Source of the DNA: an uncultured Bartonella sp. | GTDB lineage: Bacteria; Pseudomonadota; Alphaproteobacteria; Rhizobiales; Rhizobiaceae | DNA: 64,000 bases | Direction: 5' to 3' | NCBI RefSeq assembly: GCF_946479275.1 | Contig: NZ_CAMLFE010000001.1 | Coordinates: 186,001-250,000 of the forward strand | Notes under the pieces: generated by a model | The model's database searches: none | What the model saw: the letters and a program-made list of their open reading frames with translations, nothing else | Told to the model about the DNA's origin: nothing | Made by a program: the position numbers and the translations under genes | Shown: one piece after another, positions 19,146 to 29,458 of the stretch | Layout of the letters: each line of letters begins with the position of its first letter | Numbering within the stretch: the first letter of the stretch is position 1

Positions 19146-21991
19146 CAGACTCAACCGAAACCAAAATACAGCCAACTAATGCACCAGTTGTAAAACTGAG
19201 CGGTGTCCGCTTGGTTTATGGTGAAAAAGTTGCGCTTGATGGAATCGATCTTGATGTGCCGACAGGAAAAATGATTGGCATGATCGGTCCTGACGGCGTC
19301 GGCAAGTCAAGCCTATTGTCCCTTATTACCGGTGCACGCGAGATACAGGATGGAACTGTCCGTGTTTTGGGCGGTGATATGCGGGACAAACAACATAGGC
19401 TCGATGTCTGTCCGGACATTGCCTATATGCCGCAAGGACTGGGAAAAAATCTCTATCCGACATTGTCTGTTCAGGAAAACGCCGATTTCTTCGCAAGGCT
19501 TTTCGGACAAGATAGAAAAGAACGTGAGGCACGGATTGCCGAGCTTTGCGAAAGAACGGGGCTCAACGGCTTTGAAAGTCGCCCTGCGGGCAAGCTTTCA
19601 GGCGGTATGAAACAGAAGCTCGGCCTTATTTGCTCCCTCATTCACGACCCGAAACTCCTTGTCCTTGATGAACCGACGACGGGTGTTGATCCTCTATCCA
19701 GAAGGCAATTCTGGGATCTAATAGACGATATCCGGAAAGAGCGCTCGGATATGAGCGTGATGGTTGCTACAGCCTATATGGAGGAAGCTGCCCGATTTGA
19801 TTGGTTGATTGCCATGTATAATGGCAAAATTCTTGCGACAGGCACACCGGACGAGCTGCTCAAAAAAACCGGAACGCCTAATCTCGATGAAGCATTCATT
19901 GCACTGATGCCCGCCGAAGAACAAAAGGGGCATGTCGAAGTTGTCATTCCTCCACGAAAAGAATCAGGAAACGAGGATATCGCTATTGAAGCGGATGGAT
20001 TAACACAGCGTTTTGGTGATTTTACCGCCGTTGATCATGTCAGCTTTCGCATTAAAAAAGGCGAAATTTTCGGATTTTTGGGGTCGAATGGGTGCGGAAA
20101 AAGCACCACGATGAAAATGTTGACAGGGCTGTTGCCGGCAACGGAAGGTACGGCAAAACTGTTTGGCAGGCAGATTAATGCCAATGACATGGAGACGCGC
20201 CGCCACGTCGGTTACATGAGTCAGGCCTTTTCGCTTTATGCTGAATTGACTGTGCTTGAGAATCTGGAGCTGCACGCAAAGCTTTTTGAAATTCCGGCAG
20301 ATAAAGTCAAGGCTCGTATGCAAGCTATGATTGACCGGTTCGAGCTGAAAGATGTGCTCAATACGATGCCGGATTCATTGCCGCTTGGCATCAGGCAACG
20401 TATGTCGCTTGCCGTCGCATTGCTACATGAGCCGGAAATTCTGATACTTGATGAGCCAACTTCGGGCGTAGATCCGATTGCGCGTGATCAGTTGTGGCAA
20501 CAACTTGGTGAGTTGTCGCGCAACGATAATGTAACGATTTTCATTACAACGCACTTTATGAATGAAGCGGAGCGTTGCGACCGTATTTCGCTCATGCACG
20601 CCGGCAAAGTGCTGATTACCGACAAGCCTTCCGAGATTGTTAAATCCAAAAACGCCGAATCGCTTGAAGAAGCGTTTATTGAATATTTGCAAGACGCAAT
20701 TGATAAGCAGAATGCCGAAAAGAAAGCGAAAGAAAATGCTTCCGCTAAGAAGGCGGACGCTGGCGCACTTAAAAAAGTTGCAGCAACTGGCGATAACACG
20801 AACGTTGCGAATAGCAACAAACCGGTTGCTGTCGCTCAATCGCATGGGAAACGCTTTAAGAGGCGTTTCGATTTTATGCGCATGATGAGCTATGCCAATC
20901 GCGAGGCACTCGAATTGCGCCGCGATCCAATTCGGGCAACGATGGCGTTGCTTGGTAGTGTTATTTTGATGTTTGTGATCGGTTACGGTATAAACACCGA
21001 AGTCGAAAATCTGACTTTTGCTGTGCTTGACCATGACCAGTCAGTCATTAGTCGTGATTACGTCCAACAAATCTCCGGTTCGCGTTATTTTATTCAGAAA
21101 AAAGACATTGTTGATTACGATGATCTGGATGAGCGGATGCGTTCGGGAGAAATAAGTTTGGCGATCGAAATTCCGCCCGAATTCGGGAAGGATATGGAGA
21201 GAGGCCGCAATGTCGAAGTTGGCGCATGGATTGATGGCGCTATGCCGCTTCGAGCTGAAACCGTACGCGGTTACGTGCAGGGAATGCACGCTCTATGGCT
21301 GCAGAACAAAGCCAGGACGTTAAACGGAAAAGCCGCAACTATGGGTGACTACAGGCTCGAGGTCAGATATCTGTATAATCCGGGTATCGAAAGCCTTACA
21401 GCTATGGTTCCGGCGGTTATACCTATTTTACTTCTTATTATTCCGGCCATGCTCGCGGCTTTGTCTGTCGTGCGCGAAAAGGAAATGGGCTCGATTATCA
21501 ATCTCTATGTGACGCCTGTAACAAGGCTCGAATTTCTGGTTGGTAAACAACTTCCTTATATCGGACTTGGTCTCATCAACTGTATATTGCTGTGGTTATT
21601 TGCTGTGTTCATATTCCGCGTGCATTTCACAGGCGGGATTTTAACCTTCATGTTGGCGGGGCTTCTCTACGTGGCCTTCTCGACGGCTTTCGGACTATTA
21701 ATTTCTACGTTTATGAATAGCCAGATTGCCGCAATTTTTGGTGCCGCAGTCCTCACGATTTTACCTGCAACACAATTTTGCGGCTTGATGGATCCCGTCA
21801 GCTCGCTTCAGGGAACGGGTCGGTTGATCGGCGATATTTATCCGACAACCTATTTTATTCTGATTTCGCGTGGTACTTTTGCGAAAGCACTCCAGTTCCA
21901 CGATCTGGTCAGCTCATTTATTCCGCTTTTCCTTGCTGGACCAATTCTGGTCATAATAGCCTCGTGGCTTACAAAGAAACAGGCGAAGTAA
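19142..21991 (+). CDS. rbbA: RbbA-like ABC transporter: two ATPase domains fused to an ABC-2 permease
   Basis: A 949-residue fusion. NBD1 (about 15-240) has Walker [10 protein letters not shown], signature [11 protein letters not shown] and Walker [14 protein letters not shown]2 (about 280-515) has Walker [11 protein letters not shown] and Walker [10 protein letters not shown]. In place of LSGGQ, NBD2 reads [12 protein letters not shown] charged linker (about 520-575) leads to an ABC-2 type membrane domain with a TM near 600-620, a periplasmic loop, and five or so helices from about 755 to the end. E. coli RbbA has the same layout and was described as ribosome-associated, but the adaptor and permease neighbours point to export. 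Substrate unknown. Confidence 0.9.
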   Translation: MTDSTETKIQPTNAPVVKLSGVRLVYGEKVALDGIDLDVPTGKMIGMIGPDGVGKSSLLSLITGAREIQDGTVRVLGGDMRDKQHRLDVCPDIAYMPQGLGKNLYPTLSVQENADFFARLFGQDRKEREARIAELCERTGLNGFESRPAGKLSGGMKQKLGLICSLIHDPKLLVLDEPTTGVDPLSRRQFWDLIDDIRKERSDMSVMVATAYMEEAARFDWLIAMYNGKILATGTPDELLKKTGTPNLDEAFIALMPAEEQKGHVEVVIPPRKESGNEDIAIEADGLTQRFGDFTAVDHVSFRIKKGEIFGFLGSNGCGKSTTMKMLTGLLPATEGTAKLFGRQINANDMETRRHVGYMSQAFSLYAELTVLENLELHAKLFEIPADKVKARMQAMIDRFELKDVLNTMPDSLPLGIRQRMSLAVALLHEPEILILDEPTSGVDPIARDQLWQQLGELSRNDNVTIFITTHFMNEAERCDRISLMHAGKVLITDKPSEIVKSKNAESLEEAFIEYLQDAIDKQNAEKKAKENASAKKADAGALKKVAATGDNTNVANSNKPVAVAQSHGKRFKRRFDFMRMMSYANREALELRRDPIRATMALLGSVILMFVIGYGINTEVENLTFAVLDHDQSVISRDYVQQISGSRYFIQKKDIVDYDDLDERMRSGEISLAIEIPPEFGKDMERGRNVEVGAWIDGAMPLRAETVRGYVQGMHALWLQNKARTLNGKAATMGDYRLEVRYLYNPGIESLTAMVPAVIPILLLIIPAMLAALSVVREKEMGSIINLYVTPVTRLEFLVGKQLPYIGLGLINCILLWLFAVFIFRVHFTGGILTFMLAGLLYVAFSTAFGLLISTFMNSQIAAIFGAAVLTILPATQFCGLMDPVSSLQGTGRLIGDIYPTTYFILISRGTFAKALQFHDLVSSFIPLFLAGPILVIIASWLTKKQAK

Positions 21992-21995
21992 AGTC

Positions 21996-23108
21996 ATGAA
22001 GCTCAATCATATACTTGATCTCGGAATCAAAGAATTACTCGGCGTTTTTCGCGATCCGATGTTGCTGGTCTTGATCATTTACGCTTTCACAATATCGATT
22101 TACATTGCTGCAAATGCGACACCTGAAACACTGAACAAAACGCCGATCGCTATTGTTGACGAAGATAGTTCGCCTTTATCAACGCGCATTGCTACTGCGT
22201 TTTTGCCACCTTATTTCATTACTCCCGAGGATATCAATCAATCGGAGCTTGATTCTCGTATGGATCAGGGGATTGATACATTTGCTGTCGATATTCCGCC
22301 TAACTTCCAACGCGATGTTCTCGCAGGCCGCTCACCGGCGATCCAATTGGACGTTGATGCGACACGCACGACGCAAGCGTTAACGGGTTCACAATACATA
22401 CAGCAAATTGTCGACTCGGAAGTTAACGAGTTTGTCTCTCACTACCGCTCGAAAGAGCCGCAGCAAGTTTCATTGACTTTGCGCGCACGTTTCAATCCAG
22501 AATTGGAGAAATCATGGTTCGGCTCAATTATCAATGTGATTGATAATGTGACAATGCTATCCATAATTTTGACGGGAACGGCTCTTATTCGTGAACGTGA
22601 ACACGGAACTGTGGAGCACCTTCTTGTTATGCCGGTGACACCAACGGAAATCATGATATCAAAAGTGTGGTCAATGGGGCTTATCGTGCTCGTCGCGGCG
22701 ACATTTTCTTTGGTCGTTATTGTTGAAGGATTGTTGAAAGTGCCGATCGAGGGCTCTGTAATGCTGTTTCTTGCCGGTACTGTGTTACATCTCTTCGCCA
22801 CGACATCAATGGGAATTGCGCTTGCAACTGTTGCTGGCTCTATGCCCCAGTTCGGCCTGTTGCTTATGCTGGTTTTGATGCCGTTACAAATTTTATCAGG
22901 CGGCATAACTCCACGTGAAAGTATGCCTGAATTTATTCAAAACATAATGCTTGCGGCACCAAACACGCATTTTATTATGATGGCTCAATCAATTCTCTAT
23001 CGTGGAGCTGGATTTACGGTTGTTTGGGAAAATTTTGCGGCTTTAGCAGTGATTGGATCTGTGCTATTTGCCTTCTCGCTCAATCGTTTCAGGGCTACAC
23101 TTAAATGA
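21996..23108 (+). CDS. ABC-2 type permease, YhhJ-like
   Basis: A 370-residue integral membrane protein with one N-terminal helix (PMLLVLIIYAFTISIYIAAN, about 21-40). A periplasmic domain of about 130 residues precedes a cluster of helices from about 180 to 365. LIREREHGTVEHLLVMPVTP (about 201-220) is the hallmark cytosolic coupling segment of ABC-2 permeases. It starts 4 bp after rbbA ends and overlaps the next gene by 4 bp. It probably pairs with the permease half of RbbA to form the transmembrane pore. Confidence 0.9.
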   Translation: MKLNHILDLGIKELLGVFRDPMLLVLIIYAFTISIYIAANATPETLNKTPIAIVDEDSSPLSTRIATAFLPPYFITPEDINQSELDSRMDQGIDTFAVDIPPNFQRDVLAGRSPAIQLDVDATRTTQALTGSQYIQQIVDSEVNEFVSHYRSKEPQQVSLTLRARFNPELEKSWFGSIINVIDNVTMLSIILTGTALIREREHGTVEHLLVMPVTPTEIMISKVWSMGLIVLVAATFSLVVIVEGLLKVPIEGSVMLFLAGTVLHLFATTSMGIALATVAGSMPQFGLLLMLVLMPLQILSGGITPRESMPEFIQNIMLAAPNTHFIMMAQSILYRGAGFTVVWENFAALAVIGSVLFAFSLNRFRATLK

Positions 23109-24289
23109 TAAAAAACATTCTGGCTCGTTATCTCGGTTTTTTGGTCTGTGTTCTTTTTCTCGCAAGTTGCGGCGGGTCGCGCGCTGTCCTGTGGCACGGG
23201 AAGAACGCAACACCTGCGACAGTTGGTGCCCGCAACGCTGCTATAGAGAAGCCCGGAAAACCGAAGGCGGTAATTCCTGTCTATGTGGCAACGAGCAGGC
23301 AAGTACAGAATGATTATTCGGAACCATTTGGTACGAAAAGATCGACCACTTTGAACTATGCACGCGTTGACGTCGGAATACCTCAACAGCATAAAAAGGG
23401 ACTGGTTGAAACCAACGGTTACCGGCCGGACCTGAAGAAATATTTTTCTGCCGTCAACATGGTCAGGTATAATGGCCGCGACGAATTCAAGAAGCAGCTC
23501 AATAAAGCGCTTGACCAAAAGCCGAAAGGAAAAAGAGAAATCTTTCTCTTCATACACGGCTACAACAACAATTTTGCCGATAGCACATTCCGTGCGGCAC
23601 AATTTTCTTATGACTATTCGCTGAATGCGGTCACTGTCCATTATTCTTGGCCTTCGGGCGGATCGATTCCACTTTATGTTTATGATCGTGACAGTGCGGA
23701 TTTTGCACGAGACGGGCTTGCCGACCTTCTGACATTGTTAAGTGAAACGGAAGCCAATCAAATTACTGTCGTCGCCCATTCCATGGGAAATTACGTAACA
23801 ATGGAAGCGTTACGTAGCCTCTCGCTTCAGGGTAAACGTTATCCAATCGACAGAATATCAAGTTTCCTTATGGCCGCACCTGACATTGATGTTGACGTAT
23901 TCGAGCGCCAGCTCAAAGATGTCAAAAAAATGCCACAACCGACCGCAGTGCTTGTTTCTCGTAAAGACAAGGCTCTGGCAGTGTCGGGCCGTTTGGTTGG
24001 TGGTCACGCCCGCGTCGGAGATGGTTCAAGCATACCGTTGTTACAAAAAAACGGCATTGCGGTTCTGGATTTGTCTGACGTAGATGGTGGTGCACATAAT
24101 GTCTTTGCTTCATCACCAACACTGATGGCTCTTGCCCACGACGGTTCACTTTCGACTTCCATGATGAAAGAAACAAGCGAGACGGGTGGCCAGCAAATGA
24201 TCGACGATAGTGGAAATATATTGCGCGGCACAACCAATCTCATTTTCTACACTCCGGCCAGAATAATTTCAGCCGTAAGCCAGAATTGA
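23105..24289 (+). CDS. Lipoprotein alpha/beta hydrolase (DUF900 type)
   Basis: A 394-residue protein beginning with a lipoprotein signal (FLVCVLFLASCGGS, lipidated Cys near residue 22). It then shows an alpha/beta-hydrolase core: an oxyanion-region motif FLFIHGYNNNFADSTF near 147-162 and the nucleophile elbow VVAHSMGNYVTMEAL near 221-235 with serine in HSMGN. A likely acidic residue lies in AAPDIDVDVF near 258, and a late His in GGAHNVFAS near 330. It resembles the DUF900 esterase/lipase group. Substrate unknown. It overlaps both neighbours in the exporter operon, so its substrate may be related to what is exported. Confidence 0.85.
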   Translation: MIKNILARYLGFLVCVLFLASCGGSRAVLWHGKNATPATVGARNAAIEKPGKPKAVIPVYVATSRQVQNDYSEPFGTKRSTTLNYARVDVGIPQQHKKGLVETNGYRPDLKKYFSAVNMVRYNGRDEFKKQLNKALDQKPKGKREIFLFIHGYNNNFADSTFRAAQFSYDYSLNAVTVHYSWPSGGSIPLYVYDRDSADFARDGLADLLTLLSETEANQITVVAHSMGNYVTMEALRSLSLQGKRYPIDRISSFLMAAPDIDVDVFERQLKDVKKMPQPTAVLVSRKDKALAVSGRLVGGHARVGDGSSIPLLQKNGIAVLDLSDVDGGAHNVFASSPTLMALAHDGSLSTSMMKETSETGGQQMIDDSGNILRGTTNLIFYTPARIISAVSQN

Positions 24290-25566
24290 TGTCGGACAGA
24301 GTTGAAAACTCCGTACGACAATCAAAAATAGAAGCAAGAGGTTTTGTTTCTTTGCCATTGGTCTGTTTCATTAAAGTGTTTTCAAGAATATACCGGCTGT
24401 TTCCAGTTACGCTCGCACTTATAGTCGCCACCTTAATTACTGCACCGTCCGCTTATGCAATTGACAAAGATGCTTTCGTTAAACGTTTTTCGGAAGCTTT
24501 CGGAAAATCTGTCACTGTTTCCTATGGCGGCGTGCTTGGCGACGGTGATCATTTGACACTTGATAATGTGAGAATAACGGGTACACCAATTTCACCGGAT
24601 ACGTCTTTGGGTAAAGTGGATTTTTCTGGCATCAAGGAAGAAGACCATGGCGGTTATTCCGTTGAAAAAGTAGAAATACCTCAAATTTCCTATGTTTACG
24701 AAGGTAACACCATCAAAGTTTCCAATGTCACCTTTAGCAATGTGACGCTACCTCCGAACAAAGGCCTTTATAACCAGAACATCGGTTTCCGGTATCAGAA
24801 TGGTCAATTCAACAAGTTGGAATTGCAAGACAATGCCAAAAAATTCTTGGCCATGCTGGAAAAAGGCTCGGTTTCTCTTCATCCCTCTATTCGCGAAAAT
24901 CCGATAGATTTTACGATCAATATCAAGAAAATTACTGTTTTTGTCGATAATTTTCCGGATGGTTCGACTAAAAAAGACTTTATTGCAATGGGATATAAAA
25001 ATGCGACCGGACGGTTGGATCTCGCTGGCGCATATGGTGGCTATCTGTCCATGATGGAATTAAAACGCTTCCATCTGGTGCTAGATAAAGGTGGGATATT
25101 GGACGTCAGTCTGAAAATGGACGGTATGACACTTGATTCACTCTTGACCGTTGTGACACTTCAACGCGAAAATCAACATGGTCACATAAAGTCTAGTCAG
25201 ATGTGGCTCGGCATGCTTGCTCAAGTTCAACGTTATAACTTTTACGGTGGAAAGCTGCGTTTCGAGGATCATTCGCTTACGGAAAAATTGGTCAATACCG
25301 AAGCCAAGCGAATGGGAATAGATGGCAACGCACTGAAGACAAAATGGAAGACGAGTCTGCCCGGCTGGTTGGATTTTGCAAAAGGTACCAACTTCGAGGC
25401 CGACGCTCAAAAGGCGATAACGTCTTATCTTGACTCTCCGCATTCGCTCACCATTAAATCAACACCGATGGATCGATTGCCGGTCATTATGCTTGCAATT
25501 TCCGGAAAGCTTAGCCCGAAAGAGCTCGTTCGCGAGCTCAATTTGGCAATTACTGCCAACCGATAA
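24289..25566 (+). CDS. Exported protein of unknown function in the exporter operon
   Basis: A 425-residue protein whose ATG overlaps the previous stop by one base (TGATG). Residues up to about 58 form a long signal region with a hydrophobic core (VTLALIVATLITAPSAYA). The mature part alternates beta-prone stretches, for example LTLDNVRITGTPIS and IKVSNVTFSNVTLPP, in a pattern reminiscent of lipid-transfer or AsmA-like beta-taco proteins, but I recognise no named family. Its place at the end of the operon suggests an accessory envelope role. Confidence 0.75.
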   Translation: MSDRVENSVRQSKIEARGFVSLPLVCFIKVFSRIYRLFPVTLALIVATLITAPSAYAIDKDAFVKRFSEAFGKSVTVSYGGVLGDGDHLTLDNVRITGTPISPDTSLGKVDFSGIKEEDHGGYSVEKVEIPQISYVYEGNTIKVSNVTFSNVTLPPNKGLYNQNIGFRYQNGQFNKLELQDNAKKFLAMLEKGSVSLHPSIRENPIDFTINIKKITVFVDNFPDGSTKKDFIAMGYKNATGRLDLAGAYGGYLSMMELKRFHLVLDKGGILDVSLKMDGMTLDSLLTVVTLQRENQHGHIKSSQMWLGMLAQVQRYNFYGGKLRFEDHSLTEKLVNTEAKRMGIDGNALKTKWKTSLPGWLDFAKGTNFEADAQKAITSYLDSPHSLTIKSTPMDRLPVIMLAISGKLSPKELVRELNLAITANR

Positions 25567-26057
25567 ATAAATTACCAGTTCTTTCTTATCATTCGGAGAT
25601 TGGTTTTTCGTCGCATAACGTCAAGGAAAAACTTTATCTATGAGCTAATGCAAGTTTATCGAGAGAGGGGATAAGCACGAATTATGCAGAACGTTTGTAA
25701 CCCGATTGGGGTATCGGAAGGGCTATAATCGTCACCGGCGGTTGTAGCTGATTTTGCAGTCAACAATCATGGCAATGCCCACACTCATCCGCTGACAAAT
25801 AATGAAATGGATGAACACCGCGTAAAACCGATAGATAGATTTAATCAACATCGCCAAAAAGAGAAGCAAATATAATTTCCGTAGTTTTCTTCCTGACTTT
25901 TGTGCCTTTTTTAAATTAAAAGGTCGTCATCTAATTCGTAACTCAAGTCTTTTTAATTGTATTCGGACATCAAGAAGTACCCACGCGAAATTAATGAGTG
26001 AACTTGCACGGCTAAAGCCCAAGTTGAACAGAAATATTTATCAAGAAATACGAAATT
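25567..26057. other. Gap between the exporter operon and tRNA-Ala
   Basis: About 490 bp with no credible frame. I looked for an integrase remnant or a duplicated tRNA end next to the tRNA gene and saw neither. Confidence 0.4.
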
Positions 26058-26133
26058 TGGTGGAGCTAAGCGGAATCGAACCGCTGGCCTCTTGCGTGCG
26101 ATGCAAGCGCTCTCCCAGCTGAGCTATAGCCCC
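26058..26133 (-). tRNA. tRNA-Ala (CGC)
   Basis: The minus strand gives a 76-nt cloverleaf starting GGGGCTA and ending TAGCTCC-ACCA. It has the D-arm GCTCAGCTGGGAGAGC and the anticodon stem CTTGC/GCAAG around the loop ATCGCAC, so the anticodon is CGC. The T-arm contains GGTTCGATTCC. CCA is encoded. Confidence 0.94.
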
Positions 26134-26234
26134 GTTAAAAATAACTTTATGCGGTATTAAAGTGCAATGCCTAGAAGATCAAGTGCGATTTTCAATTGAG
26201 CTGAATTATCGCGTTAATTCATTAAAAAAGAAAC

Positions 26235-26266
26235 AAAAAAGGAGGCAAAAACCTGCCTCCTTTTTA
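26235..26266 (-). terminator. Terminator after torA
   Basis: GGAGGCA (26241-26247) and TGCCTCC (26254-26260) form a 7-bp GC-rich stem flanked by A-run and T-run, extending the pairing and giving a T-tract on either strand. It lies 18 bp beyond the torA stop. Confidence 0.85.
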
Positions 26267-26278
26267 TTTTTACCGAAT

Positions 26279-28783
26279 TCAACCAGCTTTACGAGGTTCA
26301 TCGAAGACTTCAACCGGTGGAAGTGTGCCAGTGAATTTTTCGATTTCGACGACTGCTGTCTGTCCACAATTAGCCTGAGCCAATTTTGATGTAGAAACAC
26401 TGGTCGTCAAGTTGTTGACATCGCCATAGCGACAAAGTGAATTCGGCTCTCTCGGGTTAACCGGATCATACCAACCACCTTCGTTGATACGAATAACGCC
26501 CGGGCGGATAACGTCGGTTACCTTGATACCGACTAAAATCTGTCCACGATCGTTATAAGCGCGAGCGATGTCACCATCTTTCAAACCACGTGCTTCTGCA
26601 TCTTTCGGGTTAATCCAGCATGGTTCACGTCCGCCGATTGCATATTTCTCTCTCAATTTAGTACCACACAATTGTGAGTGCAGACGATAAATCGGGTGAT
26701 TGGATGCAATGTGAAGTGGATATTTTGTTGTCGGCCCGTCAAGACGTTCGATCGGCTCCATCCATGTGGGGTGGGGAGGGCAATCGTCATAATGCATCTT
26801 CTCGATGTTGAGCGAGTAGATTTCGATTTTCCCTGAAGGTGTACCCAAAGCATTGAGCAGCGGGTCTTCTCGGAAATCGGCGTAACGGACAAACTGTTTT
26901 TGCGCTTCCTTGACAGGGAAACCGAGTGCTTCTTCACTCTTCCAGAAAGTGTCAAATACCGGCATCTCCATGCCTTTGGCACGAGATTCAAGACGGGCTG
27001 ATTCATAGAAGCTCTTGATCCAGTCCATTTCATTCATGCCATCAGTGTATTCGTCACGTTTACCAAGACGTTCACAGATATCGCTGAAAATGTCGAAATC
27101 GGAACGTGCTTCATACATTGGTTCAACGAGTTTCTTCATCGGAACGATGTGGCTCAATGCATAGTCGCCCAATTGCTCGATATCATTGCGCTCGTAAGAG
27201 GTTGTTACAGGTAAGACAATATCTGCATGACGTGCCGATGCGGTCCATTGGAAGTCATGGACAACAAATGTGTCGAGTTTTTTCCAAGCCTCAACCATTT
27301 CGTTACGGTTCTGCTGGTGCGAGAACGGGTTACCGCCCGCCCAATAAACCATATGAATTTCAGGCAAGACAATGTCGGACCCGTTATATTTTATGGTTCT
27401 GCCCGGATGGAGCAGCGCTTCGACAAGGCGGCAAACAGGAATCGAGTTCGATTTTGGCTGACAGGCAGATTCAGTCGAACCGGGATGACAACCAGCGGGC
27501 AAATCCGTTACGGGAGCTGCAGGTCCATCGGTGATACCACCGAGAATAGGACTGGTTGCAGTCGGCGCGCCACCACTGCAATAGTGGTAGGAGAAACCGA
27601 AACCGCCGCCTGGCAAACCGATTTGTCCCAGCATCGAGCAGAGAGTGACCAACATCCAGTGGGCTTGTTCGCCATGATGTTGACGCTGGATAGACCAACC
27701 GGCCGCAATCATTGTGCGGTTTTTGGCAAAATCGCGAGCAAGCTGTTTGATGATATCAGCATCAATGCCGCAAATTTTCGAAGCCCATTCGGCAGTTTTC
27801 GGCGTTCCATCTTCTTCGCCAATGAGATAAGCAAGGAATTTATCGAAGCCCACTGTATATTTTTTCAGAAATTCTTCGTCATGGAGTTTTTCCGCGTAAA
27901 GTGTATGGGCAATACCAAGCATCATGGCAACGTCGGTTTGCGGGCGAGGCGCCAGCCATTCACCGTTAAGATACTGGCAGGTTTCTGTTTTGATAGGATC
28001 AATACAAATAACGCGGATACCGGCTTTCTTGACTTCTTCAAGGCCTACAAATGCACCATGGTCGGCAATCAACCAACCAATCTGGTCCGTATTCACCGGA
28101 TTACATCCCCAGAATACGAGCGTCTTGGTATTATCTCGTACAACGTCCCATGATGTGCACTGTTCATAAACTTCAAGAGACCCGACAACGTGCGGCAGAA
28201 TAACCTGAGCGGCACCTGTAGAATAATCGCCAAGCGAGTTTACAAAGCCGCCAGTCGTCTTCAACATTCTGCGCAACAATGTCCGGCAATTGTGGAATTT
28301 GCCAACGCTTTTCCAGCCGTAGGAACCACCGAAAATTCCGTTCGAACCATATTTCTTGCGAACGCGGGACAATTCGCCGGCAACAAGGTCAATAGCCTTA
28401 TCCCAGCTTACGCGAACGAAGTCACCTGTCCCACGCCCTTCAGGATCGGCACCCGGACCTTTTTCGAGCCAGGCACGACGAACCATAGGATATTTAATAC
28501 GCGAAGGCGAATAGATTGAATCCATCATACCTTCCAACATTGGCGTTGGATGCGGGTCATGTTCCCAAGGTGTAACTTCAACCAAACGGCCATGGTCAAC
28601 ACGACCGCGGAATACACCCCAGTGACTGCCGGACATAGTCAATTTGGAGGCGGATTGAGCCTGTGCACCGCGGCTGAGAAGTGAACCGCTCGCGGCACCG
28701 ACCATGGTCAACATAGCACTACTTTTAAGAAACGAACGGCGGTTCATTTCAGGTAGGGTAATTTTTGTTTTGTCGAATGACAT
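26279..28783 (-). CDS. torA: Periplasmic DMSO/TMAO reductase, molybdopterin enzyme
   Basis: An 834-residue catalytic subunit of the DorA/TorA/BisC group with a Tat signal (RRSFLKSS, arginines 15-16). It reduces S- or N-oxides with a bis-MGD molybdenum cofactor. The molybdenum-ligating serine is expected in GDYSTGAAQ (S188). SYGW at 154-157 supplies the Tyr and Trp that, in Rhodobacter DMSO reductase, correspond to Y114 and W116. That Tyr is reported missing from E. coli-type TMAO reductase, so sulfoxide reduction is plausible. There is no N-terminal Fe-S cysteine motif, as expected for this single-cofactor class. AGGAGA precedes the ATG. It is third in an operon after the cytochrome and chaperone genes. 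Confidence 0.94.
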   Translation of the reverse strand: MSFDKTKITLPEMNRRSFLKSSAMLTMVGAASGSLLSRGAQAQSASKLTMSGSHWGVFRGRVDHGRLVEVTPWEHDPHPTPMLEGMMDSIYSPSRIKYPMVRRAWLEKGPGADPEGRGTGDFVRVSWDKAIDLVAGELSRVRKKYGSNGIFGGSYGWKSVGKFHNCRTLLRRMLKTTGGFVNSLGDYSTGAAQVILPHVVGSLEVYEQCTSWDVVRDNTKTLVFWGCNPVNTDQIGWLIADHGAFVGLEEVKKAGIRVICIDPIKTETCQYLNGEWLAPRPQTDVAMMLGIAHTLYAEKLHDEEFLKKYTVGFDKFLAYLIGEEDGTPKTAEWASKICGIDADIIKQLARDFAKNRTMIAAGWSIQRQHHGEQAHWMLVTLCSMLGQIGLPGGGFGFSYHYCSGGAPTATSPILGGITDGPAAPVTDLPAGCHPGSTESACQPKSNSIPVCRLVEALLHPGRTIKYNGSDIVLPEIHMVYWAGGNPFSHQQNRNEMVEAWKKLDTFVVHDFQWTASARHADIVLPVTTSYERNDIEQLGDYALSHIVPMKKLVEPMYEARSDFDIFSDICERLGKRDEYTDGMNEMDWIKSFYESARLESRAKGMEMPVFDTFWKSEEALGFPVKEAQKQFVRYADFREDPLLNALGTPSGKIEIYSLNIEKMHYDDCPPHPTWMEPIERLDGPTTKYPLHIASNHPIYRLHSQLCGTKLREKYAIGGREPCWINPKDAEARGLKDGDIARAYNDRGQILVGIKVTDVIRPGVIRINEGGWYDPVNPREPNSLCRYGDVNNLTTSVSTSKLAQANCGQTAVVEIEKFTGTLPPVEVFDEPRKAG

Positions 28784-28792
28784 CGCATTCTC

Positions 28793-29458
28793 CTAGTGTT
28801 TAATGTTGTCTTGGTTGCCGAAGAGGCGACTAAAAGACGAAAGATAAATAATAAGCAACTCGACCAAATGGGCATAGAGACTGTGACTCGCCACTTTACT
28901 CAACGCTGCGTTCATTTCAGGTAGCCATAAAGCCAGACGTGCTATCATGCCGGCAATGGCATCTGTGTCATGTTGGCGAAAAGCTTCGGCCAAAGTGGCC
29001 AATTCCAAAGCTATATGATCGGCCGGTTCCTTGCAGGAAGATTTTACCGAAACGTCAAGTTTCGTCAGCACATCCTGCATTTCAACATAAGGCGCTTGAA
29101 ACAATCTTCCATTTTCATCCCGATAATAGCTTTCATAGGGAGGAACCGAAAGGGGACCAAAAGCACCATCAAACAAACTTATGTATTGTTGCGAAAGAAG
29201 GTGGTTGAGCTCTTCGACGGAATGATTGCGGAAAAAATCCGCAATCATTGTTGTTAATTCAACAGCTTGAAGCTCTTCACCGAATTCGCCCAGAAAAGTC
29301 ATAACGGGAAGTGAACGACATTTCTCAAGTGTTTCGATGCCGGGCGGTGCAATAAACAACTGGGCAAACCAGTCGATAATTGTGGCCTGAGCTTGATCTT
29401 CTTGAGCGGATATTTGCCGATTTTCGACCGACGACGTTTCTGATTGAGCAACAGCCAT
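28793..29458 (-). CDS. torD: TorD-family chaperone
   Basis: A 221-residue all-helical protein of the TorD/DmsD family, which protects the apo-molybdoenzyme, binds its Tat signal and aids cofactor insertion. It shows the family features of a hydrophobic N-terminal helix (ATIIDWFAQLFIAPPG) and a segment LFDGAFGPLSVPPYESYYRD near residues 92-111. That segment corresponds to the conserved E-P-x-D/Y-E-S region. Its ATG overlaps the cytochrome stop (TAATG), and torA starts 9 bp after its stop, so the three proteins should be made together. Confidence 0.88.
   Translation of the reverse strand: MAVAQSETSSVENRQISAQEDQAQATIIDWFAQLFIAPPGIETLEKCRSLPVMTFLGEFGEELQAVELTTMIADFFRNHSVEELNHLLSQQYISLFDGAFGPLSVPPYESYYRDENGRLFQAPYVEMQDVLTKLDVSVKSSCKEPADHIALELATLAEAFRQHDTDAIAGMIARLALWLPEMNAALSKVASHSLYAHLVELLIIYLSSFSRLFGNQDNIKH

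Noticed and set aside
25567..26133. Integration site at tRNA-Ala
   Set aside because: No integrase, no duplicated tRNA 3' end and no cargo genes on either side.
26279..28783. Assignment of the molybdoenzyme as a formate dehydrogenase or DmsA with Fe-S cluster
   Set aside because: There is no N-terminal cysteine cluster motif, and the whole sequence follows the single-cofactor DorA/TorA group with a serine-ligand motif.
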